Below, one piece after another: positions 1 to 10,131 of a stretch of DNA of 64,000 nucleotides. Each line of letters starts with the position of its first letter. Positions within the stretch are counted from its first letter, which is position 1. Origin of the DNA: Clarireedia homoeocarpa (taxonomy: Eukaryota; Ascomycota; Leotiomycetes; Helotiales; Rutstroemiaceae); the NCBI GenBank assembly GCA_001465935.1, contig LNKV01000012.1:691302-755301 (forward strand). Direction: 5' to 3'. A program made the position numbers and the translations under genes. Under the pieces are notes generated by a model, which had not been told where the DNA came from, did no database searches, and saw nothing but the letters and a program-made list of their open reading frames with translations.

Positions 1-926
1 AGCTGACAATAGAGAAGTCGTCCTTCCATCTCGAGCCTTCCCGAGATGCTTTGAAAGTCCTGCCTGACGAATTTTGTAATATCGACATGTATCTCGGCTG
101 GACTCTTAGTTGAGATTGTCAAGATATCATTGAATCCTTGTAGGCGACCCATCACATCAGATGTGACTTCCAAATGTTGTGCTATGAAAGATCTCCAAGC
201 ACGATCTACTTCTCGACTCGTTTCTATGAATACATCGATTTTGCGATTGAAATCGTCGGACCCCGGTGCCGACGACCGATGGGCCGCAATTGGCAATGCG
301 GCTTTGCTGAACTCAACATGACCTGATTTGATAAGGCCACTATCCGCGGTGAGCTTGAAAGTATCACCAAGTCGTTCGAACGTGTCTGCGATTGCAGTGA
401 CCGCCTTGGTATTTTGTGCTACCTTGGCCTTATATTCTGCCTCAAGCTTTTGAGCTTCGCTATTGGATGGTGTCGTTAAAAACCAAAGAGCCGCTGATAG
501 TGCAAGCAGTAGCGGGATAAGGCCGATGAGACGGAGTAGGCCAACGCGATATTCACGGCGGACCGTGTCGAAAAATGAATTGGACAATGGTGGGTTCAAT
601 GATGGGTTCAATGGCGAGTTCAATGGTGGTGGCGTGTTGACCTTGAAACCGTGCGGCAGCCTCAAGTCATCCGGCACTCCACGAGGAGAAGTTTTATCCA
701 CAAGTATAGAAGCTCCAGAAGAATATCTTTTGGATTTGCGTTCCTGTGGTTCCTTGGCGAATGATCTTCGGCGCTGAGTCTCGGAGAACACCATTTCGTC
801 GAGACGCTGCTCGGCGGCTGACTTGAATTGTACTTTTCTTGGGGAGAGAGGCACTTCTGGAGGGCTTGATGTACTTGGAGAGCCGGCTGTTCTTTGATAG
901 CTGGTCGTTCCTGGAGGGCTAGGCAT
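1..926 (-). CDS. Single-pass membrane protein, unknown function (3' end beyond window)
   Basis: I do not recognise this protein. An uninterrupted frame of 308 codons reads from an ATG at 926 down to the window edge without a stop, so the C-terminus is missing. The N-terminal ~125 residues are Ser/Pro-rich and probably disordered, including a run of near-repeats of the type LNSPLNPSLNPPL. One strongly hydrophobic helix follows at about residues 128-150. The remainder is charged and helical with Lys/Glu/Gln-rich segments, suggesting an extended helical or coiled-coil domain on the far side of the membrane. There is no signal peptide, so the topology is probably cytosolic/nucleoplasmic N-terminus, membrane, then lumenal or extracellular C-terminal region. 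That layout is common in fungus-specific hypothetical membrane proteins. The start was chosen because it is the first ATG of the open frame. Confidence 0.7.
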   Translation of the reverse strand, partial: MPSPPGTTSYQRTAGSPSTSSPPEVPLSPRKVQFKSAAEQRLDEMVFSETQRRRSFAKEPQERKSKRYSSGASILVDKTSPRGVPDDLRLPHGFKVNTPPPLNSPLNPSLNPPLSNSFFDTVRREYRVGLLRLIGLIPLLLALSAALWFLTTPSNSEAQKLEAEYKAKVAQNTKAVTAIADTFERLGDTFKLTADSGLIKSGHVEFSKAALPIAAHRSSAPGSDDFNRKIDVFIETSREVDRAWRSFIAQHLEVTSDVMGRLQGFNDILTISTKSPAEIHVDITKFVRQDFQSISGRLEMEGRLLYCQ

Positions 927-2600
927 TTTTAGTAGGTCGCTTATCTATCTTCTCTTAATGTTTGCTGAACTTGTAACGATGGTAGACTCGTATAGCGGAG
1001 CTGCTGCATCTCTCATGGTAACTTATTGGGATTTCTTGACAAAGAAGGCACATCAAGCTAGGTCTTACTACATAACAAAGAACAACGCCAGGATATCATA
1101 TCCTTTTGTTCTGCGTCCCTCAATGCTGCTTTCATCTTCTGCGCGCATCGATGTGAACATTTTTGTACAATTGCAGTTTTCTTCCTTATTCTCGCCGAAT
1201 GCATGGCATTTGAATTGTGCTGCGCTGGGTGTCGAATGCATTCTCTGCTTATTTCTCTCAATCAGGGCCGGGAAATGGAAAGAGGTACTTTAATCTCGAA
1301 TCTTTATGACGACTCGTCTAAGCAACTATAGCATTCCCTTACATAATATTTATTTCCAAGATGATCAGCATTTACGAAGCAATGCGATATGATGTCCGGC
1401 TTGTGGCCCGTGCTCTTTTCTATGGACAAGCCACCCACAAGCCACACTTGAGCACGGACTCAAACTTCATATTCCCGTTTGTGTCTTGATACAAATCAAA
1501 AGTAATATCTTTTCGTCCCCGGCCTCTCTTCTCCGGATGAACATGCGACAGAGAAAGATACCTACCTAGTTGCCTCTTCCGAATTGAGCATCCAAAAGCT
1601 TTCAGAGTCAATGGAAGCGTCGGTCCGGTCTATGCCGATCAAACCTCGAGATTCACATCAGGGCATCCGAAAGACAATGTGGACAATGAGCCACAAGTTC
1701 TCAAATCAATGCTGTATGGCCAGGCCAGGCTTGCTTCTATACTCTGGGCACATATGTATATATCTGAAGACGTTCTATAGAAGGCTTATTCTTCTGCAGG
1801 CAGTGCTACAGGTCTGAGAATGTGCTTCATGCGCTGGGATTCATTGAAATACACAGGACACAGGATAGACGTCTCGTGGATACTCCCATGGACCAGCTAG
1901 AGGCCGCACATGATTTCAAAGCACGATTCTTAAGTGACAATCGCCATGCTTACTACTACCGATATTCTTCAATTGTGAACCTTATCATCAGACTGAGGTA
2001 CGTCTCACACCATAGTTATCCTGAATCTGAAGCGCGCATGAAAAACTAAACGACCCCGAAATTCGAGACTTGCGTTACGATGCAGTTGCTGCTAAACATG
2101 AGTTGCACTAGCTACATTGATTTGAAAAGATTAATGCTCATCTGAAGTGGCACATCTGATTCAAATGTTATAGTTTGGTATGACACTTTTGAGCAGCAAG
2201 ATGCTTTCATCTTTCATTATTCCATGACTTTTCTTCATACCATTCGCAATATGTTTCATTATGGAGCCTCTTGATCTTTCCTATTGGCCATTCGCACTTT
2301 TAGGGCTTCTAACAATCTCTTAATCATATCCTCAAATAGAGCAAGAATGTGTCCCGTCTTCCATGTTTGAGAACTCGGAAAACAGCCAGACCTAGTCTTT
2401 CTTGGCCCCTCAGCATACTCACACGTAAGGCGCTCCCTAGATGATTTAGCTCTGAATATCAAGACTATGCAAAGTGCCTTGAATATCCATGTTTGGAGGC
2501 TCAAAAGGTAGCATGGCTTGGAAGATGTGGCTACATATCAGCAACAGGATCGCCCAGCGTTTATTGTCCCCATTATGATGCGTGAATCTAAACAGAACCA
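927..2600. other. Intergenic region, no convincing gene
   Basis: No ORF here has a good ATG context, splice structure and protein-like composition together. Two short stretches read somewhat like protein: + strand about 1822-2017, which ends at a GTACGT donor-like site, and - strand about 2504-2262, which has a charged amphipathic tail. Neither can be joined into a gene. The region separates two divergently transcribed genes and should hold both promoters. Confidence 0.45.
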
Positions 2601-4313
2601 ATGTTACCTCGACGGATTATAGCAATTGCAGCGGCGCTACTCATTCATCTATCTTCAGTCATTTCGAATAATTTCAGTACGTCTCAAAATGGGCTTCAGG
2701 TATTGGGCAGAGATAGCCAGCAAAGTCAAGAACAAGCCAGCAGTCAACAATCGCAGCAAGATACAAACGGGAATGAGGGGCAGCAGCAGATAAATGCACA
2801 GCAATCTCAGAAGCAACAGAGTCAAAGCCAGCAGGTCCAAACAGCACAGCATTTACAAGCACAGCAGAGTCAAGGACAATCGAGATCAGTTGCAGGTGGA
2901 CAATGCTTTTTCCCAAATGGTTCCCCGGATTCAAGTGGCATACCTTGCTTCACTGACGATGACACAAGTAGATGCTGTGGGCAAGATGAAATTTGTTCTA
3001 CTAATAAGTTGTGCGTTGCGAAGAAAGATCCGAACAAGTTCACACGGCGCTCATGCGTAGATAAGACATTCCAATCAGGAGACTGTCCCATTGTGTGCCA
3101 AGGTGGTGAGTATAGATCGAAACACAAGTAGATAGTCGGTTGCTAACATTGCCGTGCTTTAGTTAATGATATAGGGTTGTGGATGTTTTGCCTTGTGGCG
3201 ATTCTTCCTTGGGGCAATTTTGCTGTGATGAGGGGCAGGAATTTCAATGTTGTTCTATCCCGGAAAAGGTCCTCACGCTTGGGAAATCGAACAGCTTCAA
3301 TGCAGGTGCTCCGGCAGCATCTGCTTCTGGTCTGACACAACCAAATCAATCGGCAGCAAACAGTAATAAAGATTCGAGCTCTACACAAGTCCAGACATCT
3401 CAAGCGCAGACGTCACGCACGCAACAATCCCAATCACAGTCATCTCAACCGGCGACGTCCCAAATACAAACTCCCCAGTCGCAAACGACTCAAGTAGTCC
3501 CAACACAGACCCAGGTCTTATCGGCTACTCAGACAATTGTGAGAACCTCTGTCTCGATACAGATAATCACATCTCAAGTTCCGCCGCAAGCCCCGCCTTC
3601 CGTTTCAACTTCCATTGTCCTCGTCACATCTATACAGGCTATAACCTCAACCACCGATGTCACATCAACCGCAACTACATTCACGTCTGCCCAGCAATCG
3701 TTTGATTCACAAAAGTCTGCGCAAGCCTCGGGACCTGGAGCTCTATCTAACGGGAGTGTATTTCAAAACCAAACCAGTCTAGATATACCGCAATCATCCT
3801 TTACTTCTTCGCAGTCACAGCCATCTAGTTCTAGTCAAGCTCAAAGTATTGGTCAGAGTTCAGATCAAGAGTGACCAGTCATCGAATCAACAAAACAACG
3901 ACTCAAATACAGGTTCGCCTGCTGCAATTATTGGAGGTTCCGTCATTGGAGGAACCGCACTACTCGGTATCCTCACCTACGCTATCTACTTCTCCCGCAA
4001 ACGCGCCTCCAGACGCTCCTCCACTTTCTTCGAGTCCTCCCTAGGAAACACAAATCTTTCGGATGGCAAACCTTTCAATATAGGCTTCCAGATCATATCG
4101 GATACGTATCCCACGATCAAGGAGAAGAAGAAAAGTGATACTCAGCATCTGCGCTCCAACAGTGCACCAAGTCTCGATTATGCTTTACAGATATCGATGC
4201 CGATTGTTAATAGTGCGTCGTCGGTTGGTTCACAGTGTACGCAGAATGTTGGGGGGGGTGTGAGGAATGAGGAAGGTGAGGGTGGGAGACGAGATCCCAA
4301 ATATTTCTTTTAG
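2601..4313 (+). CDS. Q/S-rich secreted-side membrane protein with cysteine domains (putative cell-surface protein)
   Basis: Model: exons 2601-3109, 3175-3845 and 3913-4313, 526 aa. Residues 1-22 form a signal peptide. A Gln/Ser-rich segment follows. Next is a cysteine domain with the CFFPNG start and CCG motif widespread in fungal surface proteins, continuing across intron 1 into a second Cys cluster (FCCDEG, FQCC). A long Ser/Thr/Gln-rich stalk then leads to one transmembrane helix at about residues 399-420 and a basic cytosolic tail (SRKRASRRSS). The architecture resembles fungal wall-sensing or anchored surface proteins, but no specific function is claimed. Intron 1 (GTATAG donor, GCTAAC branch) and intron 2 (3846-3912, GTATTG donor) were chosen because they restore frame. 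The frame of the stalk otherwise stops at 3872-3874, before the membrane helix. Intron 2 is the least certain part. Confidence 0.7.
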
Positions 4314-4650
4314 TGAATTACCTAACCTAAGTTACCTACTGGATAGTTTAATATCGGATTTTATAGACGGAGATGATAAATGTATCATATATTATGGATG
4401 GATGCATTCCTCGAGGGAAACGAATATAATGAAAGAATTTTAAAATCTAAACGAGCGACTTTCTGTGTTTCGGGAATAATTTGAGAGCGTCGATATCTGA
4501 AATTTCGCAGACCGGTTGTTCACCACCCTCGCTTAATGTCTCCATTTCCACTGCAAAACATTATACAAAATCGAATGAGTACATCCCTATAAGATTTAAC
4601 CAACATAAGAAGAAAGGATGGATGACAACGGCGACAAAAGCAAAAGAAAT
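4314..4650. other. Short intergenic spacer
   Basis: This spacer lies downstream of the membrane-protein gene and downstream of the oppositely oriented tRNA. It is AT-rich just after the stop codon, as expected for a 3' UTR and polyadenylation region. Nothing else is seen. Confidence 0.5.
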
Positions 4651-4754
4651 TGGAGCGGCAGGGAGTCGAACCCTGGACTTCATCGAGTCTTTCTGATCTT
4701 TTCTTGAAGAAGAGACCGTGCAAACGAGGCACTCTACCACTGAGTTACAGCCCC
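4651..4754 (-). tRNA. tRNA-Ala (anticodon UGC) with 32-nt intron
   Basis: Read on the minus strand, 4754 to 4651 folds as a cloverleaf: acceptor GGGGCTG/CCGCTCC with discriminator A, D-arm ACTC..GAGT, anticodon loop TTTGCA+T, T-arm CAGGG-TTCGACT-CCCTG. The anticodon is TGC (Ala), and the acceptor carries a G3:U70 wobble, the classical alanine identity element. The 32-nt intron occupies 4718-4687, directly 3' of position 37, the canonical nuclear tRNA intron site. Two non-pairing positions (6:67 as U-C and 28:42 as C-U) make it slightly irregular. No CCA is encoded, as expected for a eukaryotic nuclear tRNA. A Cys (GCA) reading is less likely because it would shift the stem, and Cys tRNAs normally have U73. 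Confidence 0.85.
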
Positions 4755-7031
4755 ATTGAATATGCTAGAGATCGCTTATATCAATTAATATTCTACAAAC
4801 GACAAAACAGTAGCGTAGAATGAAGGTGCTCGATACTTCATATCTTTTTGGGGGTTTAAAATCAGTATGTTGAAATATATTTCCAGCTCCTCAATATTGT
4901 TCAATGATTGTACAATCTAAGCGCATCGCCGGCAAATCGCGAACAGATGCTATCAACCTGCGAATTCATGCTTGCTTCTTTTTGACTCATGGTCCATGAC
5001 ACTAGGATTCTTTAATCTAATGACATGCAGCACCCACAGCTGTGATGGGGTTATGTACATATGTGGTGCTAGAATGAAAGCCGGGGCATCATCTAGAAAA
5101 ATGGCGATTATAAATTAAATGCTTTGAGGTATGTCTTTTAGCTACACTAGATCACGACTTCCTCATTCTTTCCTCAGCGATCTCCATCCTCTACCTCATC
5201 TTTCTCTCTACATTCAAGCTTAGGACTATGATTCTCGTCATCTGAGATGGAAGTAATAACTCCTAGTATCTCCTCCTCGGCACTCTGCTTCTCTTTCCTG
5301 TTGTCTGAATCGTCTGTGGCATCCTCGTACGAGAAGCTACACGGTAACTGGAGATGACTCGAGCATTCCGTTAGGTGATGAGCAAACCGGAGAGTTTGAA
5401 GGCGAAGCATTGACGAATCCCTGGTGGCATCATCAGTAGCCGCAGCTTGGTGTTTCTACCCATTCCGCCGTCAACAATCTTGATAAAGCTACGGATATGC
5501 AAAGCGACAGTGGTATCATAGAAGGACAACTATGTATGGTCGAACTGTTAGATGCGGAGTTGGATAGATGCTGGGGATCATGCGCGTGCTGCGGCGTGCA
5601 TATCTCATTAGACGTAACTGATGGCTCGAGGTTAGTATGCTCGAAATCGAGGATGCGGGGAATAAGAATAACAAACCTTGAAGACTGAAAGCGCAGGAAA
5701 CATTTGATTTTGAGGGATTTTCCTCAGAGATTTTTGTGTGCTGATGGTTGTGAAAACTATGAACTAGCTTACTGTGCTCATCGAACCACCTCTATATTGA
5801 AAGCTTGGCTTGACATGAGCGAACTACGCCCAAGCCTATCCAATGTTGCTTGTAGCGAGGGACAGAGGCTGGTTATGCCAAATATCCAGGGTTTGCAAGA
5901 TGGCCTTTCTGTAAGTAGAAGAAGTAGAAATTAAGTTTTCTCAATAGTTAGAAGTTGGAAAGAACTTGCTCATTTTGTGGAGAGAAGAAGTAGTTATTGA
6001 ATAGCCTATTTACTTTGATCTTTGGAAATGGATCATTTGATGTTTGGGGGAGGGAGCAAAGAGGACAGATAAGATGTATAAGATGATGTCGAGGAAACCA
6101 AGTACAGCTCGGGTACTTGCAAGTAGGGTTGCATTATGCTGTGATATCACCTAGTTATTGTGATGCTCAAGATCATGAAAGTGATAACCTACCTGCCTTT
6201 CTTATTCATCTCATTCGATGACAGGTAGTTCAGACCACCATTCCATGGTTCTCTTGATGTTTCTGCCTGACTAAACATCATGCTGCGTATAGTTGTCGCC
6301 GGCTAGCGATTTGCTTCTCATAGCCTTTTATCATGCTTGTAAGATTACACCGCGCCCTTACCTCGCATCGTCTGACAGCTTTCAACATGATGAAGTTGCT
6401 CAGTAGCTGCTCGATGAAGTAGGATGTCCGTCTTGAGTGTTGTCAGTCCTATGGTTTTGCTTGCCTGGCAATATGAATATTAATTCATTCATAGCCTTGT
6501 CCATTTGTCTCTTGTTAATAGAAACCCTGGCGGACTTGAACTTGGTGATTTTCACTTCGCCGTTGAGATACCAGAAAGCAAGGTTGATTTGGAGTATAAA
6601 GGCTATATATTTGCTCATAATGCTTCTGTATTTAGCCAGGTGCTAGAAGGTTCTGGACCCAGTGCTTGGATTTATTTAGCCTGTGCCGAAGTAGAAGTTC
6701 AAGGGATCAGCTTACATAATAACTCACGTAGACCATTGCACCAATCAGGAAATAAAAATCGCCTCTTGATTAGCAATCGCGTTCCACACTATTAACAATT
6801 TCTTACTATTTCCTTCAAGACTTCAATGCTGGTGGTAGAATCGAGAAGCAGATGGAAGTCCAATGACGCTTTTCGGTATCCCCCTCGGAGATATCATAAA
6901 CTCCTGAGACTGCTAGCGAGCTCATTTGTGCTTATGCGATGCCGTAATCGCGGTTTGCTGAGCAATCAACCAGGGCAAGTATTATGATCGACCCGTTGGC
7001 TATTTGCACTTTTTCACTTTGATAGAGAGGC
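4755..7031. other. Intergenic region with a possible gene remnant
   Basis: This holds no intact gene that I can support. It contains the candidate degraded minus-strand gene at 5174-5782 (separate entry). A + strand stretch at 6505-6795 reads partly like protein (for example GDFHFAVEIPESKVDL) but starts without context and ends quickly. The last few hundred bases before 7131 are the promoter of the flavin oxidoreductase gene. Confidence 0.45.
5174..5782 (-). pseudogene. Possible degraded or mis-assembled gene fragment, unknown product
   Basis: Three minus-strand open segments look coding but I cannot join them all. The first (from about 5782) runs to a GTTTGT donor at 5676. A textbook ACTAAC branch and CAG acceptor end an intron at 5618, and the reading frame is continuous across it into a Ser/Asn/His-rich segment (SNEICTPQHAH...). 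That segment stops near 5450. Another frame (about 5450-5174) is acidic and Lys/Glu-rich and ends in an Asp/Glu cluster, resembling a natural C-terminus. No legal intron links the second and third segments. No domain is recognised and no start codon is identified. It is either a decayed gene or a gene whose splicing I did not solve. Confidence 0.3.
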
Positions 7032-7038
7032 TATATAA
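7032..7038 (+). promoter_or_regulatory. TATA-box of the flavin oxidoreductase gene
   Basis: TATATAA lies 93 nt upstream of the ATG at 7131. A pyrimidine-rich stretch (CTCATCTCCTCG and similar) lies in between, typical of fungal transcription start and leader sequence. Confidence 0.6.
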
Positions 7039-7130
7039 ACAATGGCACCCTCCGTTGGATCTCGCTATCCTCATCTCCTCGTTCAGCTCATTCTTCTTAT
7101 CTTATCTCATCCGCTAGACTCGCTGTCAAG

Positions 7131-8243
7131 ATGTCTTCATCAACTCTCTTCAAACCTCTTAGAGTGGGAACTCTTGACCTCGCGCACCGAATTGCTTTAG
7201 CACCCCTCACCAGGTTCCGCGCAACCGATGACCACGTACCGCTCCCATTCGTCGCAGAGTACTATGCACAACGTGCCTCCGTCCCTGGAACATTACTAAT
7301 CACCGAAGCTACCATGATCGCACCCCAAGCAAGTGGCTATGCGAATGCACCGGGGATATGGAGTCGAGCCCAAATCGATGCATGGAAGAAGGTTACCGAA
7401 GCCGTACACGCGAAGAAATCCTACATTTATTTGCAGTTGGTAGCATTGGGACGGGGAGCTTCGCCGGAGGTGTTGGAAAATGATGGATTTGGAGCAAAAG
7501 TTAAAGCACCTAGTCCTATCGCTATCGAAGGTGGGCCTCAACCAGAGGAACTGACTGAGGCGGAGGTCGAGGAATACATCACCCTGTTCACTCAGGCCGC
7601 AAAGAATGCAATCGAGGCTGGATTTGATGGTGTTGAGATTCATGGCGCAAATGGTTATCTACTCGACCAATTCTTACAAGACGTATCCAACAAGCGTACC
7701 GACGCATGGGGAGGAAGCATTGAAAAGCGGGCGAGACTTGGTGTCGAAGTCACCAAATCCATTGTTAATGCCATTGGGGCTGACAGGACTGCTTACCGAC
7801 TGAGTCCTTACTCATCGTTCCAGGACATGAAGATGGCCGACCCTGTTCCGCAATTTAGCTATATTGCCCAGGAACTGAAGAAATTGAAAATCTCCTACCT
7901 CCACCTCATCGAAGGCAGAATTGACGGGAACACAGATGTGGAATCGCATGAGAAACTCGACTTCTTGGTCAATATTTGGGAGAACATTACCCCGGTCTTC
8001 ATTGCTGGAGGTTACAAACCAGACACTGCTAAGAATGCAGTCGACGAAGTTCACAAGGGAAAGGACGTTGTAATTGTCTTTGGGCGACATTTCATCTCAA
8101 ACCCCGATTTGGTATACCGTATCAAGGAAGGAATTGAACTCACACCATATGATAGAAATTTGTTTTATAACGCAAAGGAAGAGAGGGGATATACCACTTG
8201 GGGATTTAGCAAGGAGTTTGAGGCAAACCAATCAAGACTATAG
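7131..8243 (+). CDS. Old Yellow Enzyme-type NADPH:flavin oxidoreductase (FMN ene-reductase)
   Basis: Single exon, 370 aa, about the usual OYE length. It should bind FMN in a TIM barrel and reduce activated C=C bonds of enones at NAD(P)H expense in the cytosol. Visible family features: APLTRFRA (flavin-contacting Thr27), Gln102 in LQLVALGR, the substrate anion-binding HGAN pair His171/Asn174, proton-donor Tyr176 in NGYLLDQF, the signature RTDAWGGSIEKR, Arg223 for flavin, and the C-terminal phosphate-binding GRHFISNPDL. The position that is Trp116 in yeast OYE1 (usually QLW in fungal homologues) is Val104 here. The catalytic set is otherwise complete, so activity is expected, perhaps with altered substrate orientation. 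The ATG follows a pyrimidine-rich leader and a TATA box. Confidence 0.92.
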   Translation: MSSSTLFKPLRVGTLDLAHRIALAPLTRFRATDDHVPLPFVAEYYAQRASVPGTLLITEATMIAPQASGYANAPGIWSRAQIDAWKKVTEAVHAKKSYIYLQLVALGRGASPEVLENDGFGAKVKAPSPIAIEGGPQPEELTEAEVEEYITLFTQAAKNAIEAGFDGVEIHGANGYLLDQFLQDVSNKRTDAWGGSIEKRARLGVEVTKSIVNAIGADRTAYRLSPYSSFQDMKMADPVPQFSYIAQELKKLKISYLHLIEGRIDGNTDVESHEKLDFLVNIWENITPVFIAGGYKPDTAKNAVDEVHKGKDVVIVFGRHFISNPDLVYRIKEGIELTPYDRNLFYNAKEERGYTTWGFSKEFEANQSRL

Positions 8244-8649
8244 ATGGCAATAGATTTGGAAACCAGAAGATAGAATAGAATTGGATAATTAATTTTTCGT
8301 GCAACATTTACATAGCCTATGGGGAATGAATGAAACCATTGTACTTGTGTCCAACTGACTAAGCCACCGCAGATTAAGGAGTTCGCCCCAGTTCACACCA
8401 GTTATCTTCACGCTCACCTCCCCGTGCTCCCCTATCCAAATCCGCGAATACTACACACCTTGTCTTTCCCATGTTACAATAAGCATTTCTTGCCCACTTC
8501 CGGTTCGCTCTCTTATCCTCTTTCGTCCACACTCCTTTGTATTCACGTCAAGCCAATTGCAGTCCTTCCTGCCTTCAGGATCCTACCCACATTACATTGG
8601 CCCGAATGAGCCTACGCCACACCAGGATTAGACCAAGAATCTTTAAGCC
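8244..8649. other. Intergenic spacer, pyrimidine-rich leader of the GT69 gene
   Basis: The first half is AT-rich 3' flank of the OYE gene. The second half is C/T-rich with few purine runs, consistent with the 5' leader of the gene starting at 8650. No ORF of interest is present. Confidence 0.5.
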
Positions 8650-10131
8650 ATGTCAATCCTTCCACGACGGTATCTCCGTGCCCCGCGATTTCTCTCCCGC
8701 CTCTCCAATCTAATCCTTGCTTTGCTAATCGTCGCCCTCCTTGATGCCTATTGGACCGTGTATACGCTTCCATCTCCTATCCGTACCATCGCCCCTCCTT
8801 TCGTGTCCAACGACACCACCTCCTTGATGTCAAACTTCCCCGCAGCCCCCCGTCATTCATCCCCATCGTCGTCGTTATCAGACGAAAATGTCTCAAGTGA
8901 CCGGACAAGCCGAGCCCGGCCCGAATCCATCTTCATCGCCTCCATTTTCCGTAATTCGGAATACATGTTACGCAAAAATTGGACTGAGGCGCTCCTCGTG
9001 CTTGCAAACCATCTCGGCCCCCAAAATATCTATATCTCAGTTGTGGAGTCGGGATCCATGGATGATACGAAGGGCGCACTGGCCGATCTAGATGGTATCT
9101 TGGGGGGTATGGGAGTAGAGAGAACGATTGAATTGGGGATGGATTTGGAGGGCCAGCTAGCGGAGCTGGCGAGGGTTCCAGGGGAGGGAGAGGATAGAAG
9201 TGGATGGCTGTTTACGGGGAGGAAGGAGAAGAGTGAGAGTGGGTGGGAGATGAGACGGATTCCCTATTTGGCAAAGTTGAGGAATCGAGCTATGGAGCCG
9301 CTGCTTAGGGTCTGGGAGGAAGGGAGGGGCAGAAAGTTTGATAAGGTGTTGTGGATTAATGATGTGGTTTTTACTGTATGTCACGTGGTTCACCTTCTCT
9401 CTCTCTTTCCCCCTTTTCTATCTTCCTATCTTTGGCATGGTTGGGAAAGCTTATCAAGTCCCAAATAGACGGAAGACGTTGCGGCATTGCTCTCCACCAA
9501 CGCCGGCTCCTATGCAGCGGCCTGCTCACTCGACTTCTCCCATCCAAACAACTACTACGACACCTTCGCTCTCCGAGACTCGCTCGGTTACAAGACCACT
9601 TCTCTAACCTGGCCTTACTTTTACTCTTCTCGCTCCCTCGCTGCGCTAAGAGCAAATCTGCCTGTGCCTGTTAAATCATGCTGGAATGGCATGGTCGCTT
9701 TTGACGCAGAACCGTTCTATCCGTCTTCGGGAGATGGAAGAGACGTGCTGAAATTCCGCGCCACAAGCGATTCGTTGGCGGAAAAGCATGTAGAAGGCAG
9801 CGAGTGCTGTTTCATTCATGCAGATAATGATGAACTGAGGAAGAAAAAGGGAGTGTGGCTGAATCCGAATGTGAGGACCGCATATTCGAACGAGACGTAC
9901 ATGGGTGTTAATGTGGGAAGGTGGCCAAGGTGGTGGCAAGCAGTAGTATGGGGGTGGAAGTGGAGGTTTGCGAGAATAAGTATGTTGGGATGGGGATGGG
10001 CTGAGAGGTGGGTTATTGAGAGCAGGGTGAGGAAATGGGAGGCAGAAGGAGACGGGAGGACGGAGATAGGGAGGGAGTGTTTGATTAATGAGATGCATAT
10101 TTTGTATCAGAGTGGGTGGCAGCATGTTTAG
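8650..10131 (+). CDS. GT69 alpha-1,3-mannosyltransferase-like protein (CAP59/CMT1 family)
   Basis: Two exons, 8650-9375 and 9469-10131, split by a 93-nt intron (GTATGT...AATAG); 462 aa. It is a type II membrane protein: a short basic N-terminus, a signal-anchor helix at about residues 18-36 (LILALLIVALLDAYWTV), a Ser/Pro stem, then the catalytic domain. The domain matches the cryptococcal CMT1/CAP59 family: SIFIASIFRNSEYML, ISVVESGSMDDT, the LRNRAMEPL helix, LWINDVVFT continuing after the intron into EDVAALL, then the AAACSLDF and YYDTFALRD blocks. The acidic WINDV and YYDTFALRD segments are the family's probable nucleotide-sugar and metal region. The likely role is Golgi mannosylation of surface glycans. 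The exact acceptor cannot be told from sequence. Confidence 0.88.

Noticed and set aside
3846..3912. Pseudogene or programmed frameshift in the surface-protein gene
   Set aside because: A 67-nt intron with an acceptable donor and acceptor restores the frame exactly into the transmembrane segment, so a broken gene is not needed. Kept as an uncertainty.
4651..4754. tRNA-Cys (GCA) interpretation
   Set aside because: It requires shifting the anticodon stem. The G3:U70 pair and A73 favour alanine.
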